Assembly (NCBI GenBank): GCA_025084515.1
Contig: JAJAGP010000082.1
Location: 806,001 to 870,000, forward strand
From: Ancistrus triradiatus
Lineage: Eukaryota > Chordata > Actinopteri > Siluriformes > Loricariidae
Length of the DNA: 64,000 nucleotides
Direction of reading: 5' to 3'
Of the stretch, positions 20,583-32,337 are shown piece after piece. Both the position numbers and the translations under genes were made by a program. Position 1 is the first letter of the stretch, and every line of letters starts with the position of its first letter. The notes under the pieces were generated by a model. It was given only the letters and a program-made list of their open reading frames with translations, made no database searches and was not told the origin of the DNA.

Positions 20583-22705
20583 GTTATTCCCTTTTGTTTT
20601 TTTGTTTGCGTTTTATACGTGATGGCCCAGTAAGTGAGATGTGATATGATATGAGATATGGTGAAATGATGTTGTTGAATTATTGAAGATTAATAAATGT
20701 GTTCTATTGAAAAAACCTTACGTTGTCCACACAAAAATCTGTGGAATGATTTGACATGGCAAAACTATTTCTTTAAACGATTTCTATAGAACAGCTTTTT
20801 TTTAGAATAGATTTTAATTCATTTAAATTTGGGGAAATTGATATTGCTTTTTGAATCATACTCTTTTGAAACAGAGTATCAGCCTTTCCTGAGGCTGTAG
20901 ATAGATAAATAAATAAAAGTGTGAAATTGCATGCTATGGTGAAGCTTTGCAGCATACAAATGGCACCTGTGTCACAGCCCAGCTAAGCAAGGAATTGAAC
21001 ATGCAGTCCAGTACCTTTGGAGCTGCAAACTCTTTTTTCTCAATAACCAGGACTGCTAAAGCACATTCCCTTTCAATCCATTAAAGTGTCCCATCCCCAG
21101 CTCCTCATCTCGCTGGCCTCTTAATTTGACAATGACGAAGAGCTACTTGCCGATTTTAAATTTCATAATTTTAATCTGTCAAGTCTGACATTTAATTAGT
21201 GGCTTCCTAACCTGTGTCTGCCTCACTTGTGAAGGGCACCGTTGTTCGGCATGCAACACAATCTTGCTGACTGGAGTGGATTAATATATATGTACATTAC
21301 CAGCTGCTACAAAGACAATACACAGAAAGGGGCTATTAGTTCTTAATCTAGACAGATGAGGTTAATAATACTTTTCAAGAGCGGCTCTATTAAGGACCGG
21401 CTGATTAAGACCTGTGCTGGCTCCTTCATGAGCTGCTGATTGGAACCTGGGCTGCAGCTTTTTGTTCTGCTCGTCGCCATCGCAGGCAAATCTAATATTT
21501 TTTTCTCTTACTTGTGACAATAAGGACCGACCTAATGAGAATCTCAACAGGTCCCTGTGGGTTTAGAAAAGAATAGTTGCCATGAATGGACTGTTAAGGA
21601 TCTCATAAGACAAATGAGGCTTCCACGTGCTTTAGATATATTGTCATAGACGTGGCCGTGTGTTGAGGTAATGCAATCAATTGCTGCTTAAAACATATCC
21701 TGCTTCCTGGCAGCTGTTAAATGGTAACTAAAGGGTCTTTGCACTTTTTTAACCTTAACACTCCCTGAATTTCTGCCCATTTCGTCCAATTTCAGGCAAC
21801 CAGTGTGGTATTGATTTGTAAATCAATAAGTAATGAGGCAAGATGGGGAGAACATGACTGAGAGACAGACAGAATGATGTAGGACTGTCTGTAGGTAACC
21901 TACCAGTTAACACCTCTGTGGTGTTCTATGCTTTCTCATCATGGAACTGAGCGTCATGGTTTTCCTCCTCTTTTTTCAGGGTTCTTCCCTAGCAAGTATC
22001 ATCAGCATGCATATAATATGCTCAAATGTATGTTTAATTAGACCTGCTCGGTGACTAATAATAATAATAATATAGTGTGATAAATGGCCGTTTTAATGGC
22101 CGAGGTCTTAACAATTCTAACAAATTAAAATGTGAAGCTGTCTTCTAACTCCGGAAGTTGCAGTTGCAGGTCATTCACGCAATGATTGATTGGTATTAAC
22201 AATCCTCACAGCATCCATCAGCCTGGACTGCTGACACAAAACAGGTTGGGCCCATGTTGTTGGTGCCAAATTCAGCAGAAATCAAGATTCTTTTTGAACA
22301 GGCTATGTTTTGTCTGTCTTCAACTATTCAGCCTCAGTTTTCTGCTCTTGTCATAAGTTTAACCCGACGTGGTATTCTGCTGTAGTAGCCCATGTACAGA
22401 GTGGTTATTTGAATCACCGCCGCCTTTCTGTCAGCTCAAAGCAATCTAGTCATCCTTTGTTGACCTCTGTCATCAACAAGACATTTCTGTCCTCAGAACT
22501 GCCACTTACTGGATGTTTCTTCCTCATTGTAGAATTCTGAATAAAATCCTAGAGACTGTTGTGCATGAAAATCCTAATAGAACCCAAACCCACCTGTCTG
22601 GTGAAATATATCTGCAGGACTTTATGTAATGCTGCCACTTGATTAGCTTATAAGATAGATGCATAAATGATTAGGTGTACATGTGTTCCTAATAAAGTAT
22701 TCAGC
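20583..22705. other. Unique sequence, no gene seen
   Basis: No family recognised. A short (TAA)n-like run lies at about 22056-22071. From 20980 to 21900 the sequence is compact and non-repetitive. Confidence 0.42.
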
Positions 22706-23130
22706 AGGCCTCATCCATGAAACCTTCATAAATAGACGAGCAAACTGCGAGCAAATTATGCGTGAAATGGACCTTTCTGAAAACTCTCCACTAGATTCAC
22801 ACTATGATTGTTGGTAGAACATGTATACGTTCATGAATACCAATCGTTCGCGAATCGCAGTCATTCGCAAATTGCATTTCATTGGACCAGTCATTCGTAC
22901 TTTTTTACACTGTACACACTGTTCACCCGCCTGGACCATTTCACAGGCCCAAGGAAATTTATGAAACCGTGTTAAAGCAGTGATTCTTTGACAGAAATAA
23001 ATACCACGCTCAGAAAAATATGCAGTGCAATCAAACGTCCAACACAGTCGATCAGAAATGTTTAATCTGAACCCTGCATCTCTTTTATTTATGTCAGATT
23101 CAACAAACTACATCTGTGTGTGTATATATA

Positions 23131-24258
23131 CAGTGGGGCAAAAAAGTATTTAGTCAGCCACTGACTGTGGAAGTTCTCTGACTTAGAAAGAGATGAGAGA
23201 GGTCTGTAATGTTTTCATCCCATAGGTAAATGAGAGACAAAAATGAGAGACAAAATGAGAAAAAAAAATCTAATTTTTAAAGAATTTAATTGTAAAATCA
23301 ATGATGGAAAATAAGTATTTGGTCACTGCCACAAACAAGCAAAATTTTCTGGCTCTCACAGAACCTGGGGTAACTTCTTTAAGAAGCTCTTCTGTCCTCC
23401 CACTTGGTTACCTGTTTATTAATGGCCTCCTATTGACCTCATTTATCTGTATCAAAGACACCCTGTTCCACAGCCTCAAACAGTCAGAACTCCAAACTCA
23501 ACCATGGCCAAGACCAAAGAGCTTGTCGAAGGACACCAGGAATAAAATTGTAGACCTGCCACCAGGCTGGGAAGAGTGAATCTACAATAGGCAAAGCAGG
23601 TTGTGTGAATAAATCATCTGTAGGAGCAACTGTAAGACATACAAGACCATTGATTAATCTCCCCTCGATGTGGGGCTCCTGCAAGAATCTCAAAAAAATG
23701 ATCATGAAGAACGGTGAGCAAAAAATCCCAGAACTACACGGAAGGGACCTGATGAATGACCCTGCAAGAGAGCTGATAACCAACGTAACAAGAACTACCA
23801 TCAGTAACACACTATGCTAAGAGAGACTTCAGATCCTGCAGTGCCAGGCGTGTCCCCCTGCTTAAGCCAGTACAAATGTCCAGGCCCGGTCTGAAGTTTG
23901 CCAGAGAGTAATATATATGATGATCCAGAAGTGGATTTGGAAGAATATCATGTTGTCCGATGAAACTAACACAGAACCTTTTTTTGGGTAAAAACCTAAG
24001 GAAAAAGGATGCTGAGTCGCAATCCCAAGACAACACCATACCCTACTGTGAAGCAATGGGGGTGGAAGCCATCATTCTTTGGGGCTGTTTTTCTGCAAAG
24101 GGGACAGGAGACGACTGATCCGTGTTAGGGGAAGAATGAATGGGGCCATGTATCGTGAGATTTTAAGCCAAAACCTCCTTCCATCAGTGAGAGCATTGAA
24201 GATGGAACGTGGCTGGGTTTTCCAGCATGACAATGATCCCAAACACACCACTCGTACA
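23131..24258 (+). mobile_element. Tc1-like element, family D, 3'-truncated
   Basis: The left end cagtggggcaaaaaagtatt follows a TA (23129-23130) and leads into the family-D arm. The transposase reads on the plus strand. The copy stops near 24258, just after the second catalytic Asp motif, so the C-terminal third and the right arm are missing. Confidence 0.9.
23504..24258 (+). pseudogene. Tc1 transposase pseudogene (family D), C-terminus missing
   Basis: DDE transposase relic. The start ATG at 23504-23506 gives MAKTKELVEGHQE, with a stop soon after. The first catalytic Asp lies in NIMLSDETNTEPFFG (about 23945-23990) with stops around it. A longer open block at 24079-24258 gives RRLIRVRGRMNGAMYREI and then VFQHDNDPKHT with the second Asp. 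The Glu region and C-terminus are absent because the element ends at about 24258. The same protein is seen, also broken, on the minus strand at 63350-64000; comparing the two shows which changes are private to each copy. Confidence 0.88.
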
Positions 24259-24615
24259 CCATCCTGTACACTTACACTAGTGTTCAAACAGCTGTATAGT
24301 TGGAGGAACAGTGCAATACTTGCCTAGCCATGGATATATATTTTTGTGTTCGAGGTGTATTTCTGTAAGAAACTGTGAAAGTCAACACACCCTAGATTTT
24401 CACTCACCTGCACACCTGTGTAAATGTGACGTGACAATAAACATGATTGATTGATTGAAATGTGTAATGCTCTTGTTTGGTGTGTTTGGGTTTCGCCTAA
24501 GTAGAGAACATTTTGGAACCATGAACATTTTCATGAAGCAGCCATTTACGAAAAAAAGCATCGTACGAACGATTTACGTGCAAATTTGTGCTGCTCGCGC
24601 TTCATGAATGAGGCC

Positions 24616-25716
24616 CAGAGAGTGTATATACAGTACAAACTTCACACTCTAAATGACTCTACTGAGTGAATATGGCTCGTAAATAGATGGATATCTAGTC
24701 AATCCATGCGTATGAGGGATTTTATGAAGGACATGGATAAATGTTTGTGTGTGTTATTAGATTTTACTTCTATTGTTAGGGCATAAAATTAGTAATGAAG
24801 TGATCAAACGTGGTTTGAGTCCATTATCGGTCTCAAGTCAACTGCAGGTCATGTCATAATCGAGAAATCATTTTAAACCCATTAAGAAAATGTTATCTTA
24901 CGCCTGCTGAGACAGGATGACTGTTCTTTTCCAAGGGTATGCTATGATCATCACCACAGGACTTTCTCTGCACTGCTGGGATAGTTATGGCTTTAAAGTG
25001 GAGGGGGAAGTCACAGTAAGAGAGAAAAAAGCTGCAGAGTTGGAACATGTAGTAGGAGTCAATGTAATCCACATGTACTGGCTGACACGGCACTCAGAAA
25101 TAGTGAAAAAAACACCACCTGCTTAACCAAAATAAATCACGCAGCAGCCTAATTGATCATTGATAACGGACTAATTTTCTACAGAGGTGGAACTGTAACT
25201 CATTTAGGTCCTAAACATAATGGCCTTCCCAATTCGAAACGAGCACTGGCCCTGCCCTGCATCCCACTGCCTCATCGTTCTTGTGATATGCAGCTCTGAA
25301 AGCGATTTCTAGGCATCTTGGAGACATAGACCGTGCACGCTGCCACGTGGCTAGTGCTCTGATAATCTGTAGCTATCTGACATACCCCCCACCGCTCGTT
25401 AGTGGGCCTATTATCCATTAATTAGCATGATTAAAACATGTTATAGAGATGACCCCCTACCTTCCCAATCCTGCCTTCACTGCCTTGTTCAGAGGCATGA
25501 AAAGCAAAGCACATCAAAGGCCTGAGTGAGTGAGTGAGTGAGAGTGGGGGATTGGTAGGTGCACACAAATCACCCTGTCCTGTGATTTTTGTTATAAATG
25601 TCTTCTGTCACAAACCCCTCATTAGAGATGCAGACCTGGAGCTGGAGGGCTCTGATTAGAACCCAAACAGAAACTTTTCCTACATCAGAATGCATATTAG
25701 CGAATTTAATTGTTCA
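24616..25716. other. Unique sequence, no gene seen
   Basis: No transposon recognised. It includes a (TGAG)n stretch at 25524-25545. The two overlapping opposite-strand frames near 24893-25126 resemble no known protein. Confidence 0.42.
25524..25545. repeat. (TGAG)n microsatellite
   Basis: About five tetranucleotide units, slightly imperfect at the end. Confidence 0.85.
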
Positions 25717-25856
25717 CTATACAGACAAATGTTTGCAGACACCCCTTCTAATTAGTGATCTGTTATTTCAGTCACACTCACTGCTAGCATGTTCATAATA
25801 GGAAGCATACAGGCATGGACGTGCCATAAACAAACAGTGGCAGTAGAATGGCTCAT
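25717..25856 (+). mobile_element. Fragment of TIR family H (one end only)
   Basis: It reads tacagacaaatgtttgcaga, caccccttctaattagtga and later acaaacagtggcagtagaatgg, and matches the inverse of the right half of the element at 51990-52486. The other end is missing. Confidence 0.7.
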
Positions 25857-25864
25857 CTCAGACA

Positions 25865-26637
25865 GTGCGTTTACGTGCAGTTAATAATCCGATAACTGCA
25901 GGAAATCAGATTGTGTCAGTAAGACGATCAACTAGTACGGGGACTGTGGTAGCATAGCGGGTAAGGTACTGGACTATGGACCAGAAAGGCCAGGGTTCAA
26001 ATCCCACTTCTGCCAAGTTGCCACTGTTGGGTCCTTGAGCAAGGCCCTTAACCCACAATTGCTTGGATTGTAAGACTGTACCAATTGTAAGTTGCTCTGG
26101 ATAAGGGCGTCTGCTAAATGCTGTAAATGTAAATGTAAACCAGTATACACACACTTGAGTAATCAGATAATGGGGACGCTCTGGGTTTACATGACGGGTT
26201 TACATGTAATCGGATTTCTACTTTGCAACCATTCAGTAATCTCATAGAAAAATGTGGCACCTTTAATGCCTGGGTTGCCAGATCCAGCAAGAAACAAAAC
26301 CTGGTAAAGTCAGTGGTGCAAGGGGCCAAATGAAGCCAAGTCTTTAGAAATACGTGGACCTGGCAACCGTCGAGGAACGCATGTGCATATGCTGAAATCA
26401 CTGATTATAATCAGGTAACTGGTATACATGCTATGAGTAATCCAATTAATGGAGTAAAATCCAGTTCTCTTTATTGGACTTCTTAATCTGATTTCTAGAT
26501 CTTGACTCTAGATCTGATTTGTAGATGTTGTATAATGTTGTAAATGTTCTAGTATATTGTATAAATGACCACTTGAACAATCAGATAACTGCAGAAATCC
26601 GACTTTGATCGGATTATTAAGGTAAGCGCATTCAAAG
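25865..26637. mobile_element. TIR element with aatccgat ends, holding a SINE
   Basis: The left end cagtgcgtttacgtgcagtt, with aataatccgataactgcagg, pairs with the inverse of the right end, cagataactgcagaaatccg then atcggattattaaggtaagcgcattc (to 26637). Internal aatcggattt words recur. Without the SINE (25939-26137) it is about 570 bp and non-coding, so it is a MITE-like element. The superfamily is uncertain. Confidence 0.72.
25939..26137 (+). mobile_element. SINE S1, near full length
   Basis: Complete from ggggactgtggtagcatag through B box ggttcaaatccc to the tail gtaagttgctctggataagg and gctaaatgctgtaaatgtaaatg. The flanks aactagtac and aaccagtat look like a diverged duplication. It sits inside the 25865-26637 element. 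Confidence 0.9.
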
Positions 26638-26734
26638 ACTCTCAATATCACAAGATTTTCACCAGTCATCAATTTTATCCTGCTTTTCTGAGCAGAACTA
26701 TAGGACACGCTACGGAAATTCACTCCAAGCACCA

Positions 26735-26920
26735 AGTGGCCTAGGGTTTAAGGTACTGGACTCTGGTACTGGACAAGAAGGTCCAGGGTTCAAATCCCAC
26801 CTCTGCCAAGCTGCCACTGTTGGCTCCAGGAGCAAGACCCTTAACCCACAATTGCTTGGACAGTAAGATCAGTTGTAAATCGCTCTGGATTAGAGTGTCT
26901 GCTAAATGCCATGAATGTAT
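26735..26920 (+). mobile_element. SINE S1 copy
   Basis: The A box is degraded (agtggcctagggtttaagg) and a ggtactggac run is locally repeated. The B box ggttcaaatccc is intact, and the tail (gtaaatcgctctggattaga, gctaaatgccatgaatg) is diverged. Confidence 0.85.
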
Positions 26921-27237
26921 AATGCCCCAGCATCCTTCCAAAAGCTTGAGTGGCTAACGCTATCAGTCAGAGTCAGTTTCTCTCAGCTTTTCTCATGCAG
27001 TAACGGATGGTTCCAAATATTTAAAAGAACATCTGCCACACTGCAGATAAGCTAATGATAGCTCATAACTATATTTAGGTAATGCAAGAAAAAAAATCTT
27101 TAGTGTTAATTTGTGCTTCATTTCACATCCATGGAAGAGTAACACCCAGTTTAGTGTTAAATCACTTAATCTATTTGTTGTTTAACAGGCTTAGTTTTTA
27201 TTTAGCGTTTAATAGGCATAGTCTAGAAACGCCCCTG
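26921..27237. mobile_element. hAT-like element, second copy (partial)
   Basis: Aligns by eye with the element at 48811-49576: ataatgccccagcatcctt, ccaaaagcttgag, aaatatttaaaagaa, catctgccacactgcag, atgatagctcataactatat, atcacttaatctatttg, and the end gtctagaaacgcccctg. The left part is interrupted by or lost to the SINE at 26735. Confidence 0.65.
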
Positions 27238-27333
27238 GGTTCCACCTCCCTAACAAGTCAGGTCATCAACTGTCTGTGCTGTTCTCCAAAAACAAAGACC
27301 ATAAAGTAAGGGTTTGCCAACTTTGATGGAGAA

Positions 27334-27452
27334 CTTGGCTGCTTGCACATAGCCCTGACCTTAATTCCATCAGACACCTTAATAGAGATGAATTGGAATG
27401 CCAACAGCGAGCCAGGGCTTTAGTCCAAGATCAGTGCCCGATTTCACAGTCA
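27334..27452 (+). pseudogene. Tc1-like transposase fragment (Glu region)
   Basis: A plus-strand stretch starting agccctgaccttaattccatc (from 27352) reads SPDLNSI in style, then HLNRDELECQQRARA and DQCPIS. This matches the pattern SPDLNPIEHLWDELE found after the second Asp in a common fish Tc1 family. It contains shifts and is short. Confidence 0.62.
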
Positions 27453-27596
27453 TGTTCTAAAATCGAGCTGTTATAGTATTAGAATATGCGTAGCACTTAG
27501 TCTTTTGTTTATCTCTGGCTCTAATGCAGACCATATTTGATGAGCAGAAGTGATCTGTCAGCAAAAAGAGACTTATAAGCTTATAAAATTGAGTTT

Positions 27597-27790
27597 GTGA
27601 TGGGGCAGCGGTTGAAATACTGGACTATAATCCAGATGGTCTAGAGTTCAAGTTCCAGAACTGCCAAACTGCCAAGGTTGGGACCCTGAGCAACGCTCTT
27701 AACCCTCAGTTGTTTGTATTATGCACTATATGATTATGTCCATTGTAAGTCACTCAGGATAATAGTGTCTGCTACATGCAGTAAGTGTAT
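27597..27790 (+). mobile_element. Degenerate SINE S1 copy
   Basis: The order of parts is kept (gcagcggttgaaatactgg, gagttcaagttcc, ccctgagcaacgctcttaacc, gtaagtcactcaggataatag, gtctgctacatgcagtaagtg) but with many changes, so it is older than the neighbours. Confidence 0.75.
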
Positions 27791-27814
27791 GAAGTTCATT
27801 CATTTGTTCATTTT

Positions 27815-29292
27815 CTATAACCGCAGTGTTTCTTACATTTACTTTGAATTTTATTTCATTGCAGACAGTATGAACCAGAGATCTGTTATGTTTTGTCTGG
27901 TCAACTTCATTTAATTAATTAATAAACATCCATTCCTGCATTTCAGGCTTGCAATACATTCCAAAAAAGTTGGGAAGGTAGAGTGTTTATGACTTTCTAA
28001 TGTTGCCTTTCCTTTTCACCACACTTCAAAGACATTTTGGCACCAAGGGTACCAAGAGATTTAGTGTTTCAGGTGTTATTTTGTCCGGTTCTTCCTGCAA
28101 ACACGTCTCAATAATAATAATACGGGTTCATTGTCGTATTTTCATTTCAAAATTCTTCACGCATTCTCTGTTGGAGACAGTTCAGGACTGCAGACAGGCC
28201 AGTCCAGTACCTGTATCCTCTTCTGTAGCCATGCCTTTGTAATGTGTGCAGCATGTGGTTTTGCATTGTCTTGTTGAAAAATACATGGACGTCCCTGGAA
28301 AAATGTCGTTTTGAAGGCAGGTTATGTTGCTCTAAAATCTCAGTGTACTTTTCTGCATTAATGCCGCCATCACAGAAGTGTAAATGACCTTTGCCATGGG
28401 CACTGACAACCTCATACCATGAAAGAGCCTGGCTTTTGGACTTGTTGCTGATAACAGTCTGGATGGTCCTTTTTGTCTTTGGTCCAGAGTCACGATGTCC
28501 ATTTCTTAAGCAAAACAAACAACCAAAAAAAAAGAAAAAAAAAAGGAATACTGATTGGTCTGAGCACAATACATGTTTCCACTGTGTGATGGTCCATCCC
28601 AGATGTCCCCAAGCCCAGAGCCGATGCCACTTCAGGACATTTGTGAATGTATTGCAGTGCTTGACAAAGGTTTGCCAAAGTCATCCCTTTCCCATGTGGT
28701 TCTATCAGCTGTTGATGAATGACAGTTCCTGATGCAGTGCCTTATGAGGGATCAGAGGTCACGCCTCTTCAGTTTAGGCTTGTACCCTTGGTCTTTACCT
28801 ACTAAAATTCCTCAAGATTCATTGAATTGTTTAATGATATGATGCACTATAGAGGGAGCAATATGTACATCCCTTCCAATCTATCTTTGAGGAACATTGT
28901 ATTTGAACATTCAATATATTTCTCACACATTTGTTGACAAACTGGAAATCCTCTGCCCATCTTTGTTCTTCAAACACTCAGCCTTTCATAGATAGATTTT
29001 ATACCAAATCATGATTATAATAACCTGTTGAAATCACCTGTTTGAAATTGCATCATTATTTAGTTTTTGTATCTCATTACTAGCCCTAAATTGCCCCAGT
29101 CCAAACTTTTGTAATGTGCTGCAGGCCTGAAATGCAGTAATGGATGTTTATTAACAAATGAAGTCGACCAGACAAAACATGAAATATCTTGGGATCCTAC
29201 TGTGTGTAATGTAATGAAAAGTCAAAGTAAATATAAGAAACACTGTGTTTTAATTTGTGAAGTCCCAACTTTTTCTGATCTGGGGTTGTTTA
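27815..29292 (-). mobile_element. Long-TIR DDE transposon (family G)
   Basis: A left arm (27825-27980: cttacatttactttgaattt, cagacagtatgaaccagag, gtctggtcaacttcattt, aaacatccattcctgcattt, ccaaaaaagttggga) pairs with an inverted right arm (about 29090-29290). The right outer end reads gtcccaactttttctgatctgggg. The arms are about 160-200 bp. A broken transposase lies between them on the minus strand. The left outermost end is lost next to the SINE at 27790. A further arm with transposase start is at 42225-42745. Confidence 0.8.
28145..28960 (-). pseudogene. DDE transposase pseudogene (family G)
   Basis: On the minus strand the likely start at 28958-28960 reads MGRGFPVCQQM, matching MGRGSPVYKQM at 42580. 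Near the distal end one frame gives FFQGRPCIFQQDNAKPHAAH (about 28233-28300) and then SPELSPTEN, the second catalytic Asp and the Glu motif typical of Tc1/mariner-like enzymes. The longest open frame here (28147-28569) shifts out of the true frame before this motif: its segment NAEKYTEILEQHNLPSK is genuine but the rest is not. A poly-A/T run near 28528-28543 breaks the middle. Superfamily placement is from motif style. Confidence 0.75.
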
Positions 29293-29295
29293 GAT

Positions 29296-31970
29296 ACAGC
29301 AGCTACTATATTTTATTCATGCTGCTGCATGTTGGTTTTATTTCCTGTCTTTTATTCTGGTATGAATACGATGTTCAGTGTGCTATATGGGGGGTAAACA
29401 TATTTTATTTAGTTTAATGAAACCAAATGCTGTTCACGTCTATAGCTAACTTTTATGGAACCCAGTCTGACAGTCAAGGTTAACCATGAAAAGTCACCAA
29501 ATGCTTAACTAACATATTGAAGCATCCAATAATGGGACTATTTTACAAAAATAGGCCTTGTGATGAACGATAATTCTGTGTTTCATAATTAGGTATGTGC
29601 AAATAACTGCATTACAAAGTCAACAAAAGTGGTTGCTTAGGCCAAAGTAGGAAAGAAAAGTGCAGGAAGTTTTAATTGTGCTTTTTTAGGGGGAAAGAAA
29701 CTTATTAAAATTTTACAACTGATTTTTCCCAGTGGCAGAAATGGGGGTTGTTGCTGCCATAATGTAATATTCGTCATGCATATTCAAGTGTCCACACAAT
29801 GCACCTTACTCAGACATTCATATTCTAATTTGTATACAATTTCCTTAATGTGTCCGGGAATAGTGCAGACCCTCATTTATATTCATTATTTTCAAATAAA
29901 GAGCAAAGCTCCATAAAACAGTTGGAGGAAAAAAAACCCAAATCAGTGAATAAGAAAATTTGCAAACAATCATAAAGGAAATTACTGAAGCTACAGATTT
30001 AACAATTTTCTTTTTATAACTAGTGTAATTATGCTCTGTACGCAGCAAAAACTTGCTTTCCTGTAAGAGAATATTGACTTTATCACTGAAGCCCTTTATC
30101 ATTTTGATATGGGCCACTGCTTTATGAGAAATGGGTCAATAAATGCCTGTAGTGCAGCATTACACAGTGCAATAAGGATGCTCTTCTGCATTAACATTTC
30201 TTACTTTAGCAGGACGTCCATATGAAAGGCACTTCAAGCAATTTATAAAGAGTGTAAACCACTATTAAAGGACCTTCAATGAATCAGAATATTTACATGG
30301 CTGTTATCTTCATTTCAAACAATATTAATGCGTTGTGAGCTGTTTTTGATTAATAAACATTGTTCTAAGTGCACGCACACACATATCAAAGCTTGTTTGT
30401 GTATGCTTGTTTTAGGCCGTGGAGTTCACACCACTCCACCTCCTCCCTCTGATTTAATCTGCGACTCCCCGTAGGATTATTAGGGTTCTAATTCAATCTG
30501 AATTTCAGGAACTTGTTTGCTTGGTTACCTGTCATGTGGCATCAGCTTGTCATATTAGTGCTGATCGTTCCCTGAACCTAATCTGCTTTAAAGAATTTCA
30601 TTGGGCGGTGGTCTATAAATCATTTCATAATGGGCCTGACATATCCAGGGCCTAGGTAAGTAAACAAATCAGGTTTGTTTTGCGTTAGGCAGCAATGAAC
30701 TTGGCGTTATTAACTTCGTATTGATTCACGCACACCACAAGGTCAGAATTTCTCCAGCTGCTCATTAATGTAAGTAGGGGTCAGCACTTAGCAATTAAAA
30801 GATTTCAAAACGCAAGGAAACCGAGGCGATCACGTGACCCAGCCTCTGCTCCACAGGCCTTGGTCTGCAGACAGAGAAATGCCATGTACCATTAAGAGCT
30901 CAATAAACAGAGAGAACTATAGCCTCAACAAAAGTCCGTGTTTGCCAAGAGAAACAATTTGTGCACCCACGCCTTTGAAAAACGTACAATTCAAAGCACA
31001 TTTAATGTGTTAATGAAATGGTTATTAGGTCGTGTTTTTGTTTCTTCTCAATAAAACCGATTAATCTGCCTGTGGTTGCCTAGTATTGTTTGGTATGTCA
31101 TTTTAATTTAAAAGTGGGGAAATGTCTAGTACTTTATATTAAATCTAGCCTTGCCAAACCAGAAGAAAATTAGTTTTGTTGTGCTCTGAGAACAGATGCA
31201 AAACACATGCTTTTTTATTTCCTGCTTGCCGTGTGAGAAGCTAGCTAGCAAAAATGTCATGATAATTTAAATCAATGGAATATTTGATTGTATGTTGTTG
31301 AAGATGCCATATGTTTGTTTAACTTTTGCAGTAAATATTACTTAAGTAACCTTAAGGAGATAAGGTGTTTACATTATTTTAAATGTGCTGTACAGTTACT
31401 GCATAGTAAAGATGTTCTTGTGCCTTTGCCACTGTCCCAGTAGTGTATCTACATGGTTTTCAGTGTGTGTTTTGAAAGATACACTAATCAATATGCTTTA
31501 TTTTAAAATAAGTGGGAATAAAGTGCCTGACTGGACTGGATTCCTGGCTGTGTTTACATTCTGTCCATTTGGAAATGTCCTCAGTACATTTTACAAATAA
31601 CTAAAAACTATTTGTTTATAATTAGTCTATTAACATTTGTTTCAAGTTTTCTCACGATGTTTTATGTTGTGTATTTGCTTGCATATCTTGCTTGAGGCCT
31701 ATATACAGTATAATAACTGTAAAATAAATAATATCAATAACAACTTATTAACAAATGAAGAACATAAATGTTGGAAACCAACAAGCAGCGTTATGAGGTA
31801 TTTTCTACAACAATATAAGCTCTTTAAAACAAAATGTCCTGCAGCTTTAAACATTAAGAGAGGATTTGTTCCCAGTGGGTACCACTTTTGAACCAATCCC
31901 AGTGCTTGCCACTAAGATTAAACCCATATCAGCCAACAGGTAAAAATGTGGAGGTGTCCTGCTTCATTTG
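29296..31970. other. Unique AT-rich sequence, candidate regulatory DNA
   Basis: No transposon family recognised over about 2.7 kb. A compact block at about 30690-30950 is less AT-rich and non-repetitive, with cattaatg and acgtgaccc words. No exon signature was seen. Confidence 0.4.
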
Positions 31971-31973
31971 GGA

Positions 31974-32082
31974 GGGCACTGGACTATGGAACAGAAGGTC
32001 CAGGGTTCAAATTCCACCTCTGTCAGTCTTCCACTATTGGGCCCTTGAGCAAGGCTCTTACCTCACAATTGCTTGTAATGTA
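31974..32082 (+). mobile_element. SINE S1, 5'- and 3'-truncated
   Basis: Starts within the head (gcactggactatgg), keeps the B box ggttcaaattcc and the body cactattgggcccttgagcaag, and ends at gcttgtaatgtaaa without the conserved tail. It lies 60 bp upstream of a full copy in the same direction. Confidence 0.8.
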
Positions 32083-32144
32083 AAACACTGAAAAATGTAA
32101 AGCTCCTAACCTAATGCCCTCCACCAACAATGCAAACACACAAT

Positions 32145-32337
32145 GGGACTGTGGTAGCCTAGTGGTTAAGGTACTGGACTATGGACCAAAAGGTCCAGGG
32201 TTCAAATCCCACTTCTGCCAAGCTGCCACTGTTGGGTCCTTGAGCAAGGCCCTTAACCCACAATTGCTTGGATTGTATCAACTGTATCAATTGTAAGTCG
32301 CTCTGGATAAGGGTGTCTGCTAAATACTATAAATGTA
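32145..32337 (+). mobile_element. SINE S1, near full length
   Basis: One of the cleanest copies: gggactgtggtagcctagtg, gttaaggtactggactatgg, B box ggttcaaatccc, body, and tail gtaagtcgctctggataagg. The A-box and B-box spacing fits an internal Pol III promoter of tRNA type. Confidence 0.92.

Larger units (their letters stand above)
22707..24615. mobile_element. TIR element of unknown family hosting a Tc1 copy
   Basis: The left end ggcctcatccatgaaacctt pairs with the inverse of the right end, ttcatgaatgaggcc (24601-24615). Further in, words such as cgagcaaactgcgagcaaat (left) and the inverse of atttgtgctgctcgcgc (right) also correspond. The body is mostly a Tc1 family-D copy (23131-24258), so the host shell is about 0.75 kb. 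I cannot name the superfamily, and the target duplication is not clear. Confidence 0.5.

Noticed and set aside
22056..22071. (TAA)n run as part of the 45.7 kb array family
   Set aside because: Only about five units and no attaatctta word; an ordinary short microsatellite.
28147..28569. The 140-codon minus-strand frame as an intact transposase
   Set aside because: Part of it is in the wrong phase: the catalytic FQQDNAKPH and SPELSPTEN words are in a different frame, and its start is a poly-Phe run from a homopolymer.
32145..32337. S1 head as a functional tRNA gene
   Set aside because: A and B boxes are present, but the sequence continues into a SINE body and tail and does not give a plausible cloverleaf with matched acceptor ends.
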